Shown here: one piece after another, positions 26,440 to 33,914 of the stretch
How the letters are laid out: each line of letters opens with the position of its first letter
Position numbering within the stretch: the first letter of the stretch is position 1
DNA from: Phytohabitans aurantiacus
GTDB lineage: Bacteria; Actinomycetota; Actinomycetes; Mycobacteriales; Micromonosporaceae
Reading direction: 5' to 3'
Assembly: GCF_027923225.1 (NCBI RefSeq)
Contig: NZ_BSDI01000023.1
Location: 1 to 64,000 of the forward strand
Length of the DNA: 64,000 bases
Made by a program: the position numbers and the translations under genes
The notes under the pieces: generated by a model
The model's input: the letters and a program-made list of their open reading frames with translations, nothing else
Databases searched by the model: none
Told to the model about the DNA's origin: nothing

Positions 26440-27480
26440 TCACGAGCGCGGTGGGGACCCGGTGCTGTCCCGGATGACGAGGTGCGTGTCGAGCTCGTAC
26501 CTGTTCTGCGCCAGCGCCTGCCCGCTGGCGAGCGCCAGCGCGAGTCTCGCCGCAGTGCCGCCCATCTCGGCGAACGGCTGACGCACCGTGGTCAGGCGCG
26601 GCGCGAGCCGCGCCGACTGGTCGATGTCGTCGAAACCCACCACGCTCAGGTCGTCGGGGATCCGCAGGCCGGCGCGGCGCGCCGCCTCGTAGACGCCCAT
26701 GGCCTGCAGGTCGTCGCCGCACACGATGGCCGTGGGACGGTCGGGCGACGCCAGCAGGTCCGCCGCCAGATCCCGGCCGCTCTCGAACGTGAACACCCCT
26801 TGGCGTTCGAGGCTGTCGTCGAAGGGGATACCGGCGTGGTCCACAGCCGCCCGGAACCCGTCGCGCCGCGCCCGTGACGACAGATCCCTGACCGGACCGG
26901 TGAGCAGGCCGAGCCGCCGGTGGCCGAGTTCGAGCAGGTGCCGGGTGGCGGCCAACGCGCCGCTCCAGTTGCTCGAACCGACGGTGGGCGTGTCGAACAG
27001 GCCGCCCAGCGGGTCGATGGCCACCATGGGGATACCGCTCGCCGCCAGTTCCTCACTGTGCTTCGCGTCGACGACCGCGGACACGGTGATGACGCCGGTC
27101 GGCCTTCGCGCTATCAGCGGTGCCACCCACGAAACGCCCGACAGGACGTGGCGCCGCACATCGGTGAAGCCGACGGTGCAGCCGTGCGCGCTGGCGACCT
27201 CGTCGACGCCACGCAGGACCTCGATCGCGATCGACCCCAGCATCCACTCGAAGACGACCTCCAGAACCTGCGTGGTACCGCCCGGCGGCGGCCGGCGGTA
27301 TCCGTGGTCGCGCAGCAGGGCCTCGACGCGCTCGCGGGTCCGCCGCCCCACGCCGGGACGCCCGTTGATCACCTTCGATACCGTCGGAGGCGATACCCCC
27401 GCGAGCTCGGCGATCGTCGCGATGGGGATGTCGCCGCGGCGCGCCTTGCGGCGGGGATGCGGCGGGCCCTCCTCGATCAC
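26440..27480 (-). CDS. LacI-family transcriptional regulator (second)
   Basis: Repressor of 346 aa with GTG start. The helix-turn-helix is at about residues 20-45 (PIATIAELAGVSPPTVSKVI) followed by a hinge and an effector domain (LGHRRLGLLTGP, PTAIVCGDDLQAMGVYEAAR). It is divergent from the Tat-exported GH43-AbfB gene at 27622; the shared region holds TTTCGCGAAA (27516-27525) and a GCGTTAACGC palindrome extending to CTAACA (27586-27600). It most likely represses that gene and itself. Confidence 0.9.
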   Translation of the reverse strand: MIEEGPPHPRRKARRGDIPIATIAELAGVSPPTVSKVINGRPGVGRRTRERVEALLRDHGYRRPPPGGTTQVLEVVFEWMLGSIAIEVLRGVDEVASAHGCTVGFTDVRRHVLSGVSWVAPLIARRPTGVITVSAVVDAKHSEELAASGIPMVAIDPLGGLFDTPTVGSSNWSGALAATRHLLELGHRRLGLLTGPVRDLSSRARRDGFRAAVDHAGIPFDDSLERQGVFTFESGRDLAADLLASPDRPTAIVCGDDLQAMGVYEAARRAGLRIPDDLSVVGFDDIDQSARLAPRLTTVRQPFAEMGGTAARLALALASGQALAQNRYELDTHLVIRDSTGSPPRS

Positions 27481-27515
27481 GACCGGAGTCTATAGCTATC
27501 CGAACCTAGCTCTAC

Positions 27516-27600
27516 TTTCGCGAAACATTGCCGCCACATCTTGACGACCGTCGTATATATCGGCGACAGTCCATGTAAGCGATGTGCGTTAACGCTAACA
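27516..27600. promoter_or_regulatory. Candidate operators between LacI and GH43-AbfB genes
   Basis: Two palindromes lie in this divergent region. TTTCGCGAAA at 27516-27525 is 36 bp from the LacI start. GCGTTAACGC at 27586-27595, extended by TAACA, ends just before 27601 and would block the GH43 gene; it resembles the TGTTAGCGYTAACA form of many LacI sites. ACTTTCGCG, part of the first palindrome's flank, recurs at 30804-30812 upstream of the STAS gene. Confidence 0.45.
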
Positions 27601-27621
27601 ATGGCTAGAAAGGTCACTATC

Positions 27622-29007
27622 GTGCTTCTCAGCCGACGTGCACTCGTCAAGGCCGTCGCCGCCTCGGGCGCGCTCTCCGCGCTGTCGGTGGCGGGCCTGC
27701 CCGGTGCCGCATGGGCGGCGAACACCGCCTACGTCATGGCGTACTTCACCGAGACACCGCAGTTCCAGGGTGCGGACTACGGGCTGCACCTGGCGGTCAG
27801 CCGGGACGGTCTGAACTGGACGCCGCTCAACCAGAACAACCCCGTGGCGACGCCAACGGCCGGACAGATGGGCCTGCGGGACCCGTTCGTGTTCCGCAAG
27901 CTGGACGGCACCTTCATCGTGATCGCCACGGATCTCAAGGGCACGAACTTCGGCCAGAACAGCCAGTACCTGCACGTGTGGGACTCGACGAACCTGACGA
28001 GCCTCACCGGCTACCGCCGGATCCGGATGCACACGTTCAACGCGCACACCTGGGCGCCCACCGTCTTCTGGGACGCCGCGCGGAGCCAGTACGGCATCGT
28101 GTACTCGTGCAACAGCGGCGGTGACGTGTTCATGGTCAACTACACGACCGACTTCGTCAGCGTCACCGCGCCACAGGTGTTCTTCAGCCCCGGTTTCGGC
28201 GTCCTCGACGGCGACATCGTGGTCGACGGCGGCACCACGTACCTGTATTACAAGAACCTCTCGAACGGGCTCCTCTACGGCGCCCGCTCGTCCACCGGTG
28301 CGCCGAACAGCTTCACCACCTACACGTCGGGTCTGCGCATGGGCAACGCCATCGAGGCGCCGCTGCTGGTGAAGAACAACGAGGGCAACGGCTGGCGGCT
28401 GTGGGGTGACTCGTTCAGCCCGGTCAACGCCGACTACTACATCTGGTCCACCACCAACGTCGGCGCCAACTCGTGGACCGCCATGAACCAGCGGGACTAC
28501 ACGCCACCGCTGAACGCCAAGCACGGCTCGATCCTCGGTATCACCGACGCCGAGTACGACGGGATGGTCGCCCGCTGGGGCACGCCGAACTGGGTGCGGC
28601 TGAAGTCGTCCAACCTGCCCGACTACTTCGTGCGCCAGAGCAACAACGTCGCCCGGATCGACCCGTACCCGTTCGATCCGTACCGGGACCAGCTGTGGCG
28701 GATGGTGCCCGGCCTCGCGGACTCCGCAGGCGTTTCGTTCGAGTCGGTCAGCGTGCCCGGCCGGTACCTGCGCCACTACAACTACGCGCTCCGGCTCGAC
28801 CCCAACGACGGTTCGGCGATCTTCCGCGCCGACGCCACCTTCTACCGCACGGCCGGCCTGGCGGACGCGACGTGGAACTCGTTCCGCTCGTACAACTTCC
28901 CCGACCGGTATGTGCGGCACGCCAACAATCTGCTGCGCATCGACCCGCTCAGCGCCAGCTCCAGCGTGAATGACCGGCAGAGCGCCACCTTCCGCGTCAC
29001 GTCGTAG
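27622..29007 (+). CDS. Tat-exported GH43-like glycosidase with AbfB (CBM42) domain
   Basis: Secreted protein of 461 aa. The GTG start at 27622 has AGAAAGG 8 nt upstream; ATG 27601 is in frame but abuts an operator and has no site. The signal has the twin arginine (LLSRRALVKAVAASGAL). The propeller domain (about 33-315) opens AYVMAYFTETPQFQGADYG and includes LRDPFVFRK, HTWAPTVFWD and AIEAPLLVKN, positions where GH43-type enzymes keep their Asp and Glu residues. The last 140 residues repeat the arabinose-binding AbfB pattern (SSNLPDYFVRQSNNVARID, SVPGRYLRHYNYALRL, YNFPDRYVRHANNLLRID). An arabinofuranosidase acting on arabinan or arabinoxylan is likely. It lies 13 nt before the next GH43 gene. 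Confidence 0.82.
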   Translation: MLLSRRALVKAVAASGALSALSVAGLPGAAWAANTAYVMAYFTETPQFQGADYGLHLAVSRDGLNWTPLNQNNPVATPTAGQMGLRDPFVFRKLDGTFIVIATDLKGTNFGQNSQYLHVWDSTNLTSLTGYRRIRMHTFNAHTWAPTVFWDAARSQYGIVYSCNSGGDVFMVNYTTDFVSVTAPQVFFSPGFGVLDGDIVVDGGTTYLYYKNLSNGLLYGARSSTGAPNSFTTYTSGLRMGNAIEAPLLVKNNEGNGWRLWGDSFSPVNADYYIWSTTNVGANSWTAMNQRDYTPPLNAKHGSILGITDAEYDGMVARWGTPNWVRLKSSNLPDYFVRQSNNVARIDPYPFDPYRDQLWRMVPGLADSAGVSFESVSVPGRYLRHYNYALRLDPNDGSAIFRADATFYRTAGLADATWNSFRSYNFPDRYVRHANNLLRIDPLSASSSVNDRQSATFRVTS

Positions 29008-29020
29008 GGGGAAGACAGTC

Positions 29021-30394
29021 GTGAGAAAGCCATTCGTGAGGCGAGCCGTCGCGTGCGTCGCCAGCATGATGTGCGTGGCCGCACTGGCCGCCGCTCCCGC
29101 ACGGGCCGACAACCCGATAGTGCAGACGATTTATACGGCGGATCCGGCGCCGTTGGTGCACAACGGTCGGGTGTACCTGTATACGGGGCATGATGAGGAT
29201 GGCTCGACGTACTTCACGATGCGTGAGTGGCGGGTGTGGTCGTCGGCTGACATGGTGAACTGGACCGATCACGGGTCTCCGATGAGCCTGGGCACGTTCA
29301 GTTGGGCGAGTGCGGATGCGTGGGCGGGTCACACGATCTACCGGAATGGCCAGTTCTATTGGTATGTGCCGGTGAAGAACCGGTCGACGGGTCGGATGGC
29401 GATCGGGGTTGGTGTTTCGAGTAGTCCGACGGGGCCGTTCCGGGATGCGTTGGGTCGTCCGTTGGTGGAGAACGGGGAGATCGATCCGGCGGCGTTCATC
29501 GACGACGACGGGCAGGCGTATCTGTACTGGGGTAATCCGAACCTGTGGTATGTGCGGTTGAACCCGGACATGGTCTCGTTTTCGGGCAGCGCGACCCGGA
29601 TCCCGTTGACGACCGCTGGATTCGGCACCCGCAGCGGCAACCCGAGCCGCCCCACGCTGTATGAGGAAGCGCCGTGGGTGTTCAAGCGCAACGGCTTGTA
29701 TTACAACGTCTTCGCCGCGGAGTGTTGTTCGGAGTTCATCGCGTATTCGACGGCTCCGGGTCCGACCGGTCCGTGGACGTATCGGGGCACGGTCATGCCC
29801 AGGCAGGGCGGTAGCTTCACCAATCACGCGGGGATCGTGGACTTCGCCGGTGGGTCGTATTTCTTCTACCACAACGGCGCGCTACCGGGTGGTGGTGGCT
29901 TCACCCGGTCGGTGGCGGTGGAGAAGTTTAGTTACAACGCCAACGGCACGATACCGACGATCAACATGACGACCGCGGGGGCGCCGCAGATCGGCACCTT
30001 GAACCCGTACGTGCGCCAGGAGGCGGAGACGATCGCCTGGGAGTCCGGTGTGGAGACCGAACCCTCCACCGAAGGCGGCATGAACGTCGGCTGGGTCAAC
30101 AACGGCGACTACATCAAGGTCAAAGGCGTCGCGTTCGGCAATGGCGCCAGATCCTTCACCGCACGGGTCGCCTCGGCGGCCAGCGGTGGGCGCATCGAGC
30201 TGCGACTGGGCAGCGCCAGCGGGGCGGTAGTGGGTACGTGCACCGTTTCGGGTACGCGTGGCTGGCAGACCTGGGCCAGCGTCTCATGCCCGGTGGCCGG
30301 CGCGACCGGCACGCACGACCTGTATCTCCGGTTCGCTGGCGGTAGCGGCTATCTGTTCAACCTCAACTGGTGGCAGTTCAACGTCACCGCCTGA
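29021..30394 (+). CDS. GH43 glycosidase with CBM6
   Basis: Secreted enzyme of 457 aa; GTG start with AGGGGGAAG upstream, 13 nt after the preceding GH43-AbfB stop. The signal peptide is about 1-29. The GH43 domain has the base Asp in YTADPAPLV, the second Asp in GEIDPAAF and the acid Glu in YEEAPWVF; a C-terminal CBM6-like module begins VRQEAETIAWESG. It is a paralogue of the gene at the left window edge but has no CBM2. Bases 29766-30064 are almost identical to 1-299, while the CBM6 part diverges. Between about 29110 and 29780 many codons end in T or are TTG/GAT/GGT, unlike neighbouring genes, which suggests recent acquisition. Confidence 0.9.
   Translation: MRKPFVRRAVACVASMMCVAALAAAPARADNPIVQTIYTADPAPLVHNGRVYLYTGHDEDGSTYFTMREWRVWSSADMVNWTDHGSPMSLGTFSWASADAWAGHTIYRNGQFYWYVPVKNRSTGRMAIGVGVSSSPTGPFRDALGRPLVENGEIDPAAFIDDDGQAYLYWGNPNLWYVRLNPDMVSFSGSATRIPLTTAGFGTRSGNPSRPTLYEEAPWVFKRNGLYYNVFAAECCSEFIAYSTAPGPTGPWTYRGTVMPRQGGSFTNHAGIVDFAGGSYFFYHNGALPGGGGFTRSVAVEKFSYNANGTIPTINMTTAGAPQIGTLNPYVRQEAETIAWESGVETEPSTEGGMNVGWVNNGDYIKVKGVAFGNGARSFTARVASAASGGRIELRLGSASGAVVGTCTVSGTRGWQTWASVSCPVAGATGTHDLYLRFAGGSGYLFNLNWWQFNVTA
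29766..30064 (+). repeat. Near-identical copy of window bases 1-299
   Basis: By hand alignment these 299 bases differ from 1-299 at seven positions. Identity falls sharply right after, in the CBM6 region of both genes. The left limit cannot be seen because the partner runs off the window. This suggests a recent duplication or gene conversion between two GH43 genes. Confidence 0.85.
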
Positions 30395-30743
30395 CCCGAC
30401 CGGGGGTGGCCGGTGCGGAAATCCGGGTCTCCGCACCGGTCTCCGGTCCGTCCAGATCGGAGTCACCGAGCATGGCAAGTCGCTGCCGCACCGCGGGGCT
30501 GGTCCGGAGGACCACGCTCACGCAGACGGCGATGGCACTGTGCGTGGCGTCGACAAGTGCCGCGGCGCCTTCGGCCGAGACGTGGTCGACCTCGGTCAGG
30601 TCGATGACTAGGACATCTGGGCAGCCGGTGAGCACCGCGCGTATCGCCTGGTAGAGGGCGTCGCCGCTCCGGTCGTCGAGCTGGCCGGAGGCGATCAGGT
30701 GTAGGCCGTCCTGGCACACCTCTACCCGGCACGAGAAATCCAT
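30384..30743 (-). CDS. STAS-domain protein (anti-sigma factor antagonist type)
   Basis: Small cytoplasmic protein of 119 aa with one STAS fold: CRVEVCQDGLHLIASGQLDD at the N-terminus and LVIDLTEVDHVSAEGAAALV around the position where SpoIIAA-like proteins carry the phosphorylatable Ser (here a Ser in HVSAEG). The gene is probably leaderless: TTGCCA, 17 bp, TATCTT, then 7 bp to ATG. Its 3' end is convergent with and overlaps the GH43 stop by 11 bp, and the tail is encoded across the hairpin at 30408-30441. No anti-sigma kinase is adjacent, so its partner is unknown. Confidence 0.8.
   Translation of the reverse strand: MDFSCRVEVCQDGLHLIASGQLDDRSGDALYQAIRAVLTGCPDVLVIDLTEVDHVSAEGAAALVDATHSAIAVCVSVVLRTSPAVRQRLAMLGDSDLDGPETGAETRISAPATPGRVRR
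30408..30441. terminator. Terminator-like hairpin after GH43-CBM6
   Basis: A 10-bp perfect stem (CCGGTGCGGA and complement, 30410-30419 with 30430-30439) begins 14 nt after the GH43 stop. The preceding CTGACCCGACCGGGGG and the following sequence match those around 8901-8935 after the xylanase gene. On the other strand it lies inside the STAS coding 3' end. Confidence 0.6.
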
Positions 30744-30750
30744 GACAATC

Positions 30751-30779
30751 AAGATATAGCGGGACTTTTTGGTTGGCAA
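30751..30779 (-). promoter_or_regulatory. Promoter of the STAS gene (leaderless)
   Basis: On the minus strand TTGCCA (30774-30779), a 17-bp spacer and TATCTT (30751-30756) stand 7 bp before the ATG at 30743. No Shine-Dalgarno is present, consistent with leaderless initiation. An AACTTTC/GAAAGTT inverted repeat lies just upstream at 30789-30813. Confidence 0.5.
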
Positions 30780-30826
30780 CGCGGTCCGAACTTTCTCGAC
30801 ATCCGCGAAAGTTTTGCCAAACCCCT

Positions 30827-31516
30827 TCACGAAGGCGGGCCGGCCAGTGACTCCTCGACGCCGATCAGATGGTTGGCCATCCGGATCCGGGCGCGCTCCG
30901 GGTCGTGCGCGGCCAGCGCCTTCCAGATGGCCAGGTGCTCCTCGTGGGTGCGCCGGTCGGCGCCTTCTTCGTGCAGGCTCCGCCACAACCGGCCGCGCAC
31001 CGTCCGGCCCGCGAACGCCTCGATGAGCCCTACCAGTACCGGGTTGCCGGTGTGCGCGGCGATGATGCGGTGGAACTGGATGTCGATCTCGATGATGCGC
31101 TCGTGGTCCTGCGGTGCCTGGCTCATGATTCTGGTCGCCTCGTCGAGCAGGGCGCGGGCCTCGGCGAGCGCGCTGTCGGTGATCCTGCCGGCAGCCAGGC
31201 GGGCGGCCTCGCACTCCAGTAGGCGGCGTACGGCGTGGACGTGTCGGGCGTCGCCGCGGCCTTCGAGGTCGACGACGAAGCCAAGCGGGGCAAGCAGTTG
31301 GCCCACGTCGAGGTCGGTGACGTATGTGCCGTCGCCTTGCCGGGTGTTGACGACGCCCAGGATCGACAGCGCGGAGATGCCTTCCCGCAGCGAGCCGCGC
31401 GAGACACCCAGGGACTCGGCGAGGTCCTTCTCGACGGGCAGCCGGTCGCCGGGCCGGAAGGCGCCTTCAAGGATCATCCGCTTGATGCTGTTGATCACTT
31501 CGTCGGTGCGAGACAT
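30827..31516 (-). CDS. GntR-family regulator (FadR/FCD subfamily)
   Basis: Regulator of 229 aa. The winged helix-turn-helix (residues 5-70) shows MILEGAFRPGDRLPVEKDLAESL-type GntR features such as LGVSRGSLREGISAL and VVNTRQGDGTYV. The C-terminal FCD domain is all-helical with metal-ligand-like His residues (FHRIIAAHTGN, HLAIWKAL). FadR-type members sense organic acids and sugar acids. It is divergent from the GH29 fucosidase gene. The palindrome ACATCTGATGT lies 35 bp upstream of its start and recurs before the sugar importer, which suggests autorepression and a small regulon. Confidence 0.88.
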   Translation of the reverse strand: MSRTDEVINSIKRMILEGAFRPGDRLPVEKDLAESLGVSRGSLREGISALSILGVVNTRQGDGTYVTDLDVGQLLAPLGFVVDLEGRGDARHVHAVRRLLECEAARLAAGRITDSALAEARALLDEATRIMSQAPQDHERIIEIDIQFHRIIAAHTGNPVLVGLIEAFAGRTVRGRLWRSLHEEGADRRTHEEHLAIWKALAAHDPERARIRMANHLIGVEESLAGPPS

Positions 31517-31546
31517 GCACCCATGGTCCTAGATGATCCCGTCGGC

Positions 31547-31563
31547 GGATACATCTGATGTCT
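31547..31563. promoter_or_regulatory. Candidate GntR operator in the GntR/GH29 divergent region
   Basis: GGATACATCTGATGTCT contains the 11-bp inverted repeat ACATCTGATGT (31551-31561). It matches the block at 15427-15443 upstream of the sugar ABC operon at all but the central base. It lies between the GntR start (31516) and the GH29 promoter (31611-31639). Confidence 0.6.
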
Positions 31564-31610
31564 TCTTACTCTGCGGTCAGGTAGGTCACCGTAGGTGCAC
31601 GTCAGAGACA

Positions 31611-31639
31611 TTGACTAATGCCGATTCGGAACTTAACGT
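31611..31639 (+). promoter_or_regulatory. Promoter of the secreted GH29 gene
   Basis: TTGACT (31611-31616), a 17-bp spacer and TAACGT (31634-31639) form a vegetative-type promoter about 50 bp before the ATG at 31689. The direct repeat GTAGGTCACC/GTAGGTGCAC (31581-31600) sits directly upstream and could bind an activator. Confidence 0.55.
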
Positions 31640-31688
31640 GTGATGACTGGTGCCGGATGCACCGAATTCTGCCGAGAGGATCTCCACG

Positions 31689-33674
31689 ATGTCCTCGTCA
31701 CAGTCTCCGTTTACGCGCCGCAGGCTCATCGCCGCCGCCGGGCTGACCGGGGCCGCCGCGGCCAGCGGCCTGGTGAGGTTCAGCCCGGCCTACGCCACCG
31801 AGGGCCCGAGCAGCTACACGCCCACCTGGTCCTCTGTGGACCAACACCCGCCGGCGCCGGAATGGTTCCAGGACGCCAAGTTTGGCATCTACTTCCACTG
31901 GGGAGTGTTCAGCGTCCCGGCGTACGCCAACGAGTGGTATCCGCGAAACATGTACTTCGCGGGGTCGAACGAGAACAACCATCATCGCAGCGTCTACGGG
32001 GAGCCGTCGGCGTGGCCGTACCACAACTTCATCCTCGGGGCGAACGACAGGTCCGGCCGGTTCACGCAGTTCGCGCCGCGGCTGCGGTCGGCCGGCGGCA
32101 ACTTCGACCCGGCCGAGTGGGCGCAGCTGTTCGCCGACGCCGGTGCCAGGTTCGCCGGGCCGGTGGCCGAGCACCACGACGGCTACTCGATGTGGAACAG
32201 CCGGGTCAACGAGTGGAACTCGGTGGCCACCGGGCCACGGCTGGACCTGCTGCGCCTGCACGCCGACGCGATCCGCGCCCGCGGCCTGAAGCTGATCGTG
32301 TCGCTGCACCACGCGTTCAACTTCACCGGCTTCTACGAGCGGGTGCCGGCACAGCCCACCGCCAGCCTGCGGAAGCTGTACGGCCAGCTCAGCGCCGGCG
32401 AGCAGCAGCAACTGTGGTACGACAAGCTCAAGGAGGTCATCGACGGCTACCAGCCCGACATCGTCTGGCAAGACTTCAACCTGCCCCGGATCGACGAGTC
32501 CCGGCGGCTGCAGTTCCTGGCGTACTACTTCAACCAGGCGGTCGCCTGGAACAAGGACGTCGTCACCACCTACAAGGACGGGCTTAACAACCGGGGGTCG
32601 GTCTACGACTTCGAGCGCGGCGGCCCGGCCGGCATCCAGAGCCCGTACTGGCTCACCGACGACAGCATCTCCAGCTCCAGCTGGTGCTACACCGTGGGCA
32701 TCGGCTACTACTCGCTGGGCGCGATGCTGCACTCCCTGATCGACCGGGTCAGCAAGAACGGCAACATGCTGCTCAACATCGCGCCGATGGCCGACGGCAC
32801 CATCCCCGCCGGGCAGCGCACGATCCTGCTGGGCATCGGTGACTACCTGCGCCGCTTCGGCGAGTCCATCTACGCGACGCGGGCGTGGGCGGCGTACGGC
32901 GAGGGCCCGACACAGATGGGCGGCGGCTCGTTCGTCACGCCTCGACCGGGCACCAACCGGGACATCCGGTTCACGCGGAGCAAGGACAACCGCGTCCTGT
33001 ACGCCACCGTGCTCGGCTGGCCGGGCGGCACCCTGAACATCACCACGCTGAGCGCGAACCGGATCAACCTCAGCACGCTCACCTCGGCGCAGCTGCTCGG
33101 CTCGGCCGCGGGCTCGTACATCGACCTGCCGAACCGCGTCCAGGACGGCGCCGGCCTGCGCCTCACCATGCCGGCCACCGCCCCATACAGCGCGCCCGCG
33201 TACGTGGTGAAGCTGACCTTCTCCGGCCCGATCCCGACGCTGGGCGGCGGCAGCACACCGACCGGCTGGTCCCGGATCACCAACGTCGCGACGGGGCTCG
33301 TGCTGGACAGCGGCGGTAACGTCGCCTCCGGCTCGGTGCTCAAGCAGTGGAACTACGACGGCAGCACCAACCTGCACTGGCAGCTGGTCGACCTGGGCAC
33401 CGGCTACCACCGCCTGGTCAACCGCACCAACGGCATGGTCGCCGACAGCGGCGGCAACAGCGCGAACGGTGCCAGCGCCATCCAGGCCGCGTGGAACGGC
33501 GGCAACAACCAGCAGTGGCGGCTCACCAGCGTCGGCAACGGCCGGTACCAGATCGTCAACCGCGGCACCGGCACCTGCCTGGACAGCGGGGGAGTGGCCA
33601 CCGCCGGCTCGACCGTCAAGCTATGGACGCCCGACTCCAGCACCAACCTCCAATGGACGATCACCGCTGTCTGA
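31689..33674 (+). CDS. Tat-exported GH29 alpha-L-fucosidase with ricin-type (CBM13-like) domain
   Basis: Secreted retaining fucosidase of 661 aa. ATG 31689 has GAGAGGA upstream; the signal contains RRRLIAAAG. The catalytic domain (about 50-400) shows GH29 landmarks: PEWFQDAKFGIYFHWG, EHHDGYSMW, and the probable nucleophile D262 in DIVWQDFN. A beta-sandwich domain follows to about 515, then a 140-residue beta-trefoil lectin with three repeated blocks (LVLDSGGNVASG, MVADSGGNSANG, TCLDSGGVATAG, each followed by a QW-type motif). It is followed by a hairpin and then by a second GH29 that lacks both signal and lectin. It could remove fucose from xyloglucan or other glycans together with the GH95 enzyme. 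Confidence 0.92.
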   Translation: MSSSQSPFTRRRLIAAAGLTGAAAASGLVRFSPAYATEGPSSYTPTWSSVDQHPPAPEWFQDAKFGIYFHWGVFSVPAYANEWYPRNMYFAGSNENNHHRSVYGEPSAWPYHNFILGANDRSGRFTQFAPRLRSAGGNFDPAEWAQLFADAGARFAGPVAEHHDGYSMWNSRVNEWNSVATGPRLDLLRLHADAIRARGLKLIVSLHHAFNFTGFYERVPAQPTASLRKLYGQLSAGEQQQLWYDKLKEVIDGYQPDIVWQDFNLPRIDESRRLQFLAYYFNQAVAWNKDVVTTYKDGLNNRGSVYDFERGGPAGIQSPYWLTDDSISSSSWCYTVGIGYYSLGAMLHSLIDRVSKNGNMLLNIAPMADGTIPAGQRTILLGIGDYLRRFGESIYATRAWAAYGEGPTQMGGGSFVTPRPGTNRDIRFTRSKDNRVLYATVLGWPGGTLNITTLSANRINLSTLTSAQLLGSAAGSYIDLPNRVQDGAGLRLTMPATAPYSAPAYVVKLTFSGPIPTLGGGSTPTGWSRITNVATGLVLDSGGNVASGSVLKQWNYDGSTNLHWQLVDLGTGYHRLVNRTNGMVADSGGNSANGASAIQAAWNGGNNQQWRLTSVGNGRYQIVNRGTGTCLDSGGVATAGSTVKLWTPDSSTNLQWTITAV

Positions 33675-33737
33675 ACGGGGCACCCGGCGGGTCGATCGTG
33701 AACCGCGCAGGGTGAGGCCGCGGGAGCAGCGGTCCGC

Positions 33738-33757
33738 ACCGCGACGAGCGTCGCGGT
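33738..33757 (+). terminator. Hairpin downstream of the secreted GH29
   Basis: ACCGCGAC, a GAGC tetraloop and GTCGCGGT form a perfect 8-bp stem 63 nt after the stop. It separates the two GH29 genes, which then have their own promoters. Confidence 0.45.
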
Positions 33758-33877
33758 AGCTCAAAGCCCGATCTTGATCTTGTGACATGTCACCGCAGTC
33801 ATCCCATGTGTCCATGGCTCCATGTGTGATCTTGGTAGCGCGAACTCCGTGTTCACCTGGCGAATCCCGGCAGGCGC

Positions 33878-33906
33878 TGGACACAGATGGATCTAGCGGC
33901 TATAAA
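33878..33906 (+). promoter_or_regulatory. Leaderless promoter of the second GH29
   Basis: TGGACA (33878-33883), 17 bp and TATAAA (33901-33906) form a near-consensus promoter. The ATG at 33915 begins 8 bp after the -10 box and there is no Shine-Dalgarno, so the transcript is probably leaderless. A perfect palindrome GTGACATGTCAC lies 84 bp upstream (33782-33793). Confidence 0.6.
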
Positions 33907-33914
33907 TCCATCCC

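Noticed and set aside
33782..33793. Perfect palindrome GTGACATGTCAC upstream of the second GH29, and a related imperfect repeat GTGACGTG/CATGTCAC at 48793-48816
   Set aside because: The two sites share only a half-site, lie before unrelated genes and are not next to a regulator gene, so I do not assign an operator.
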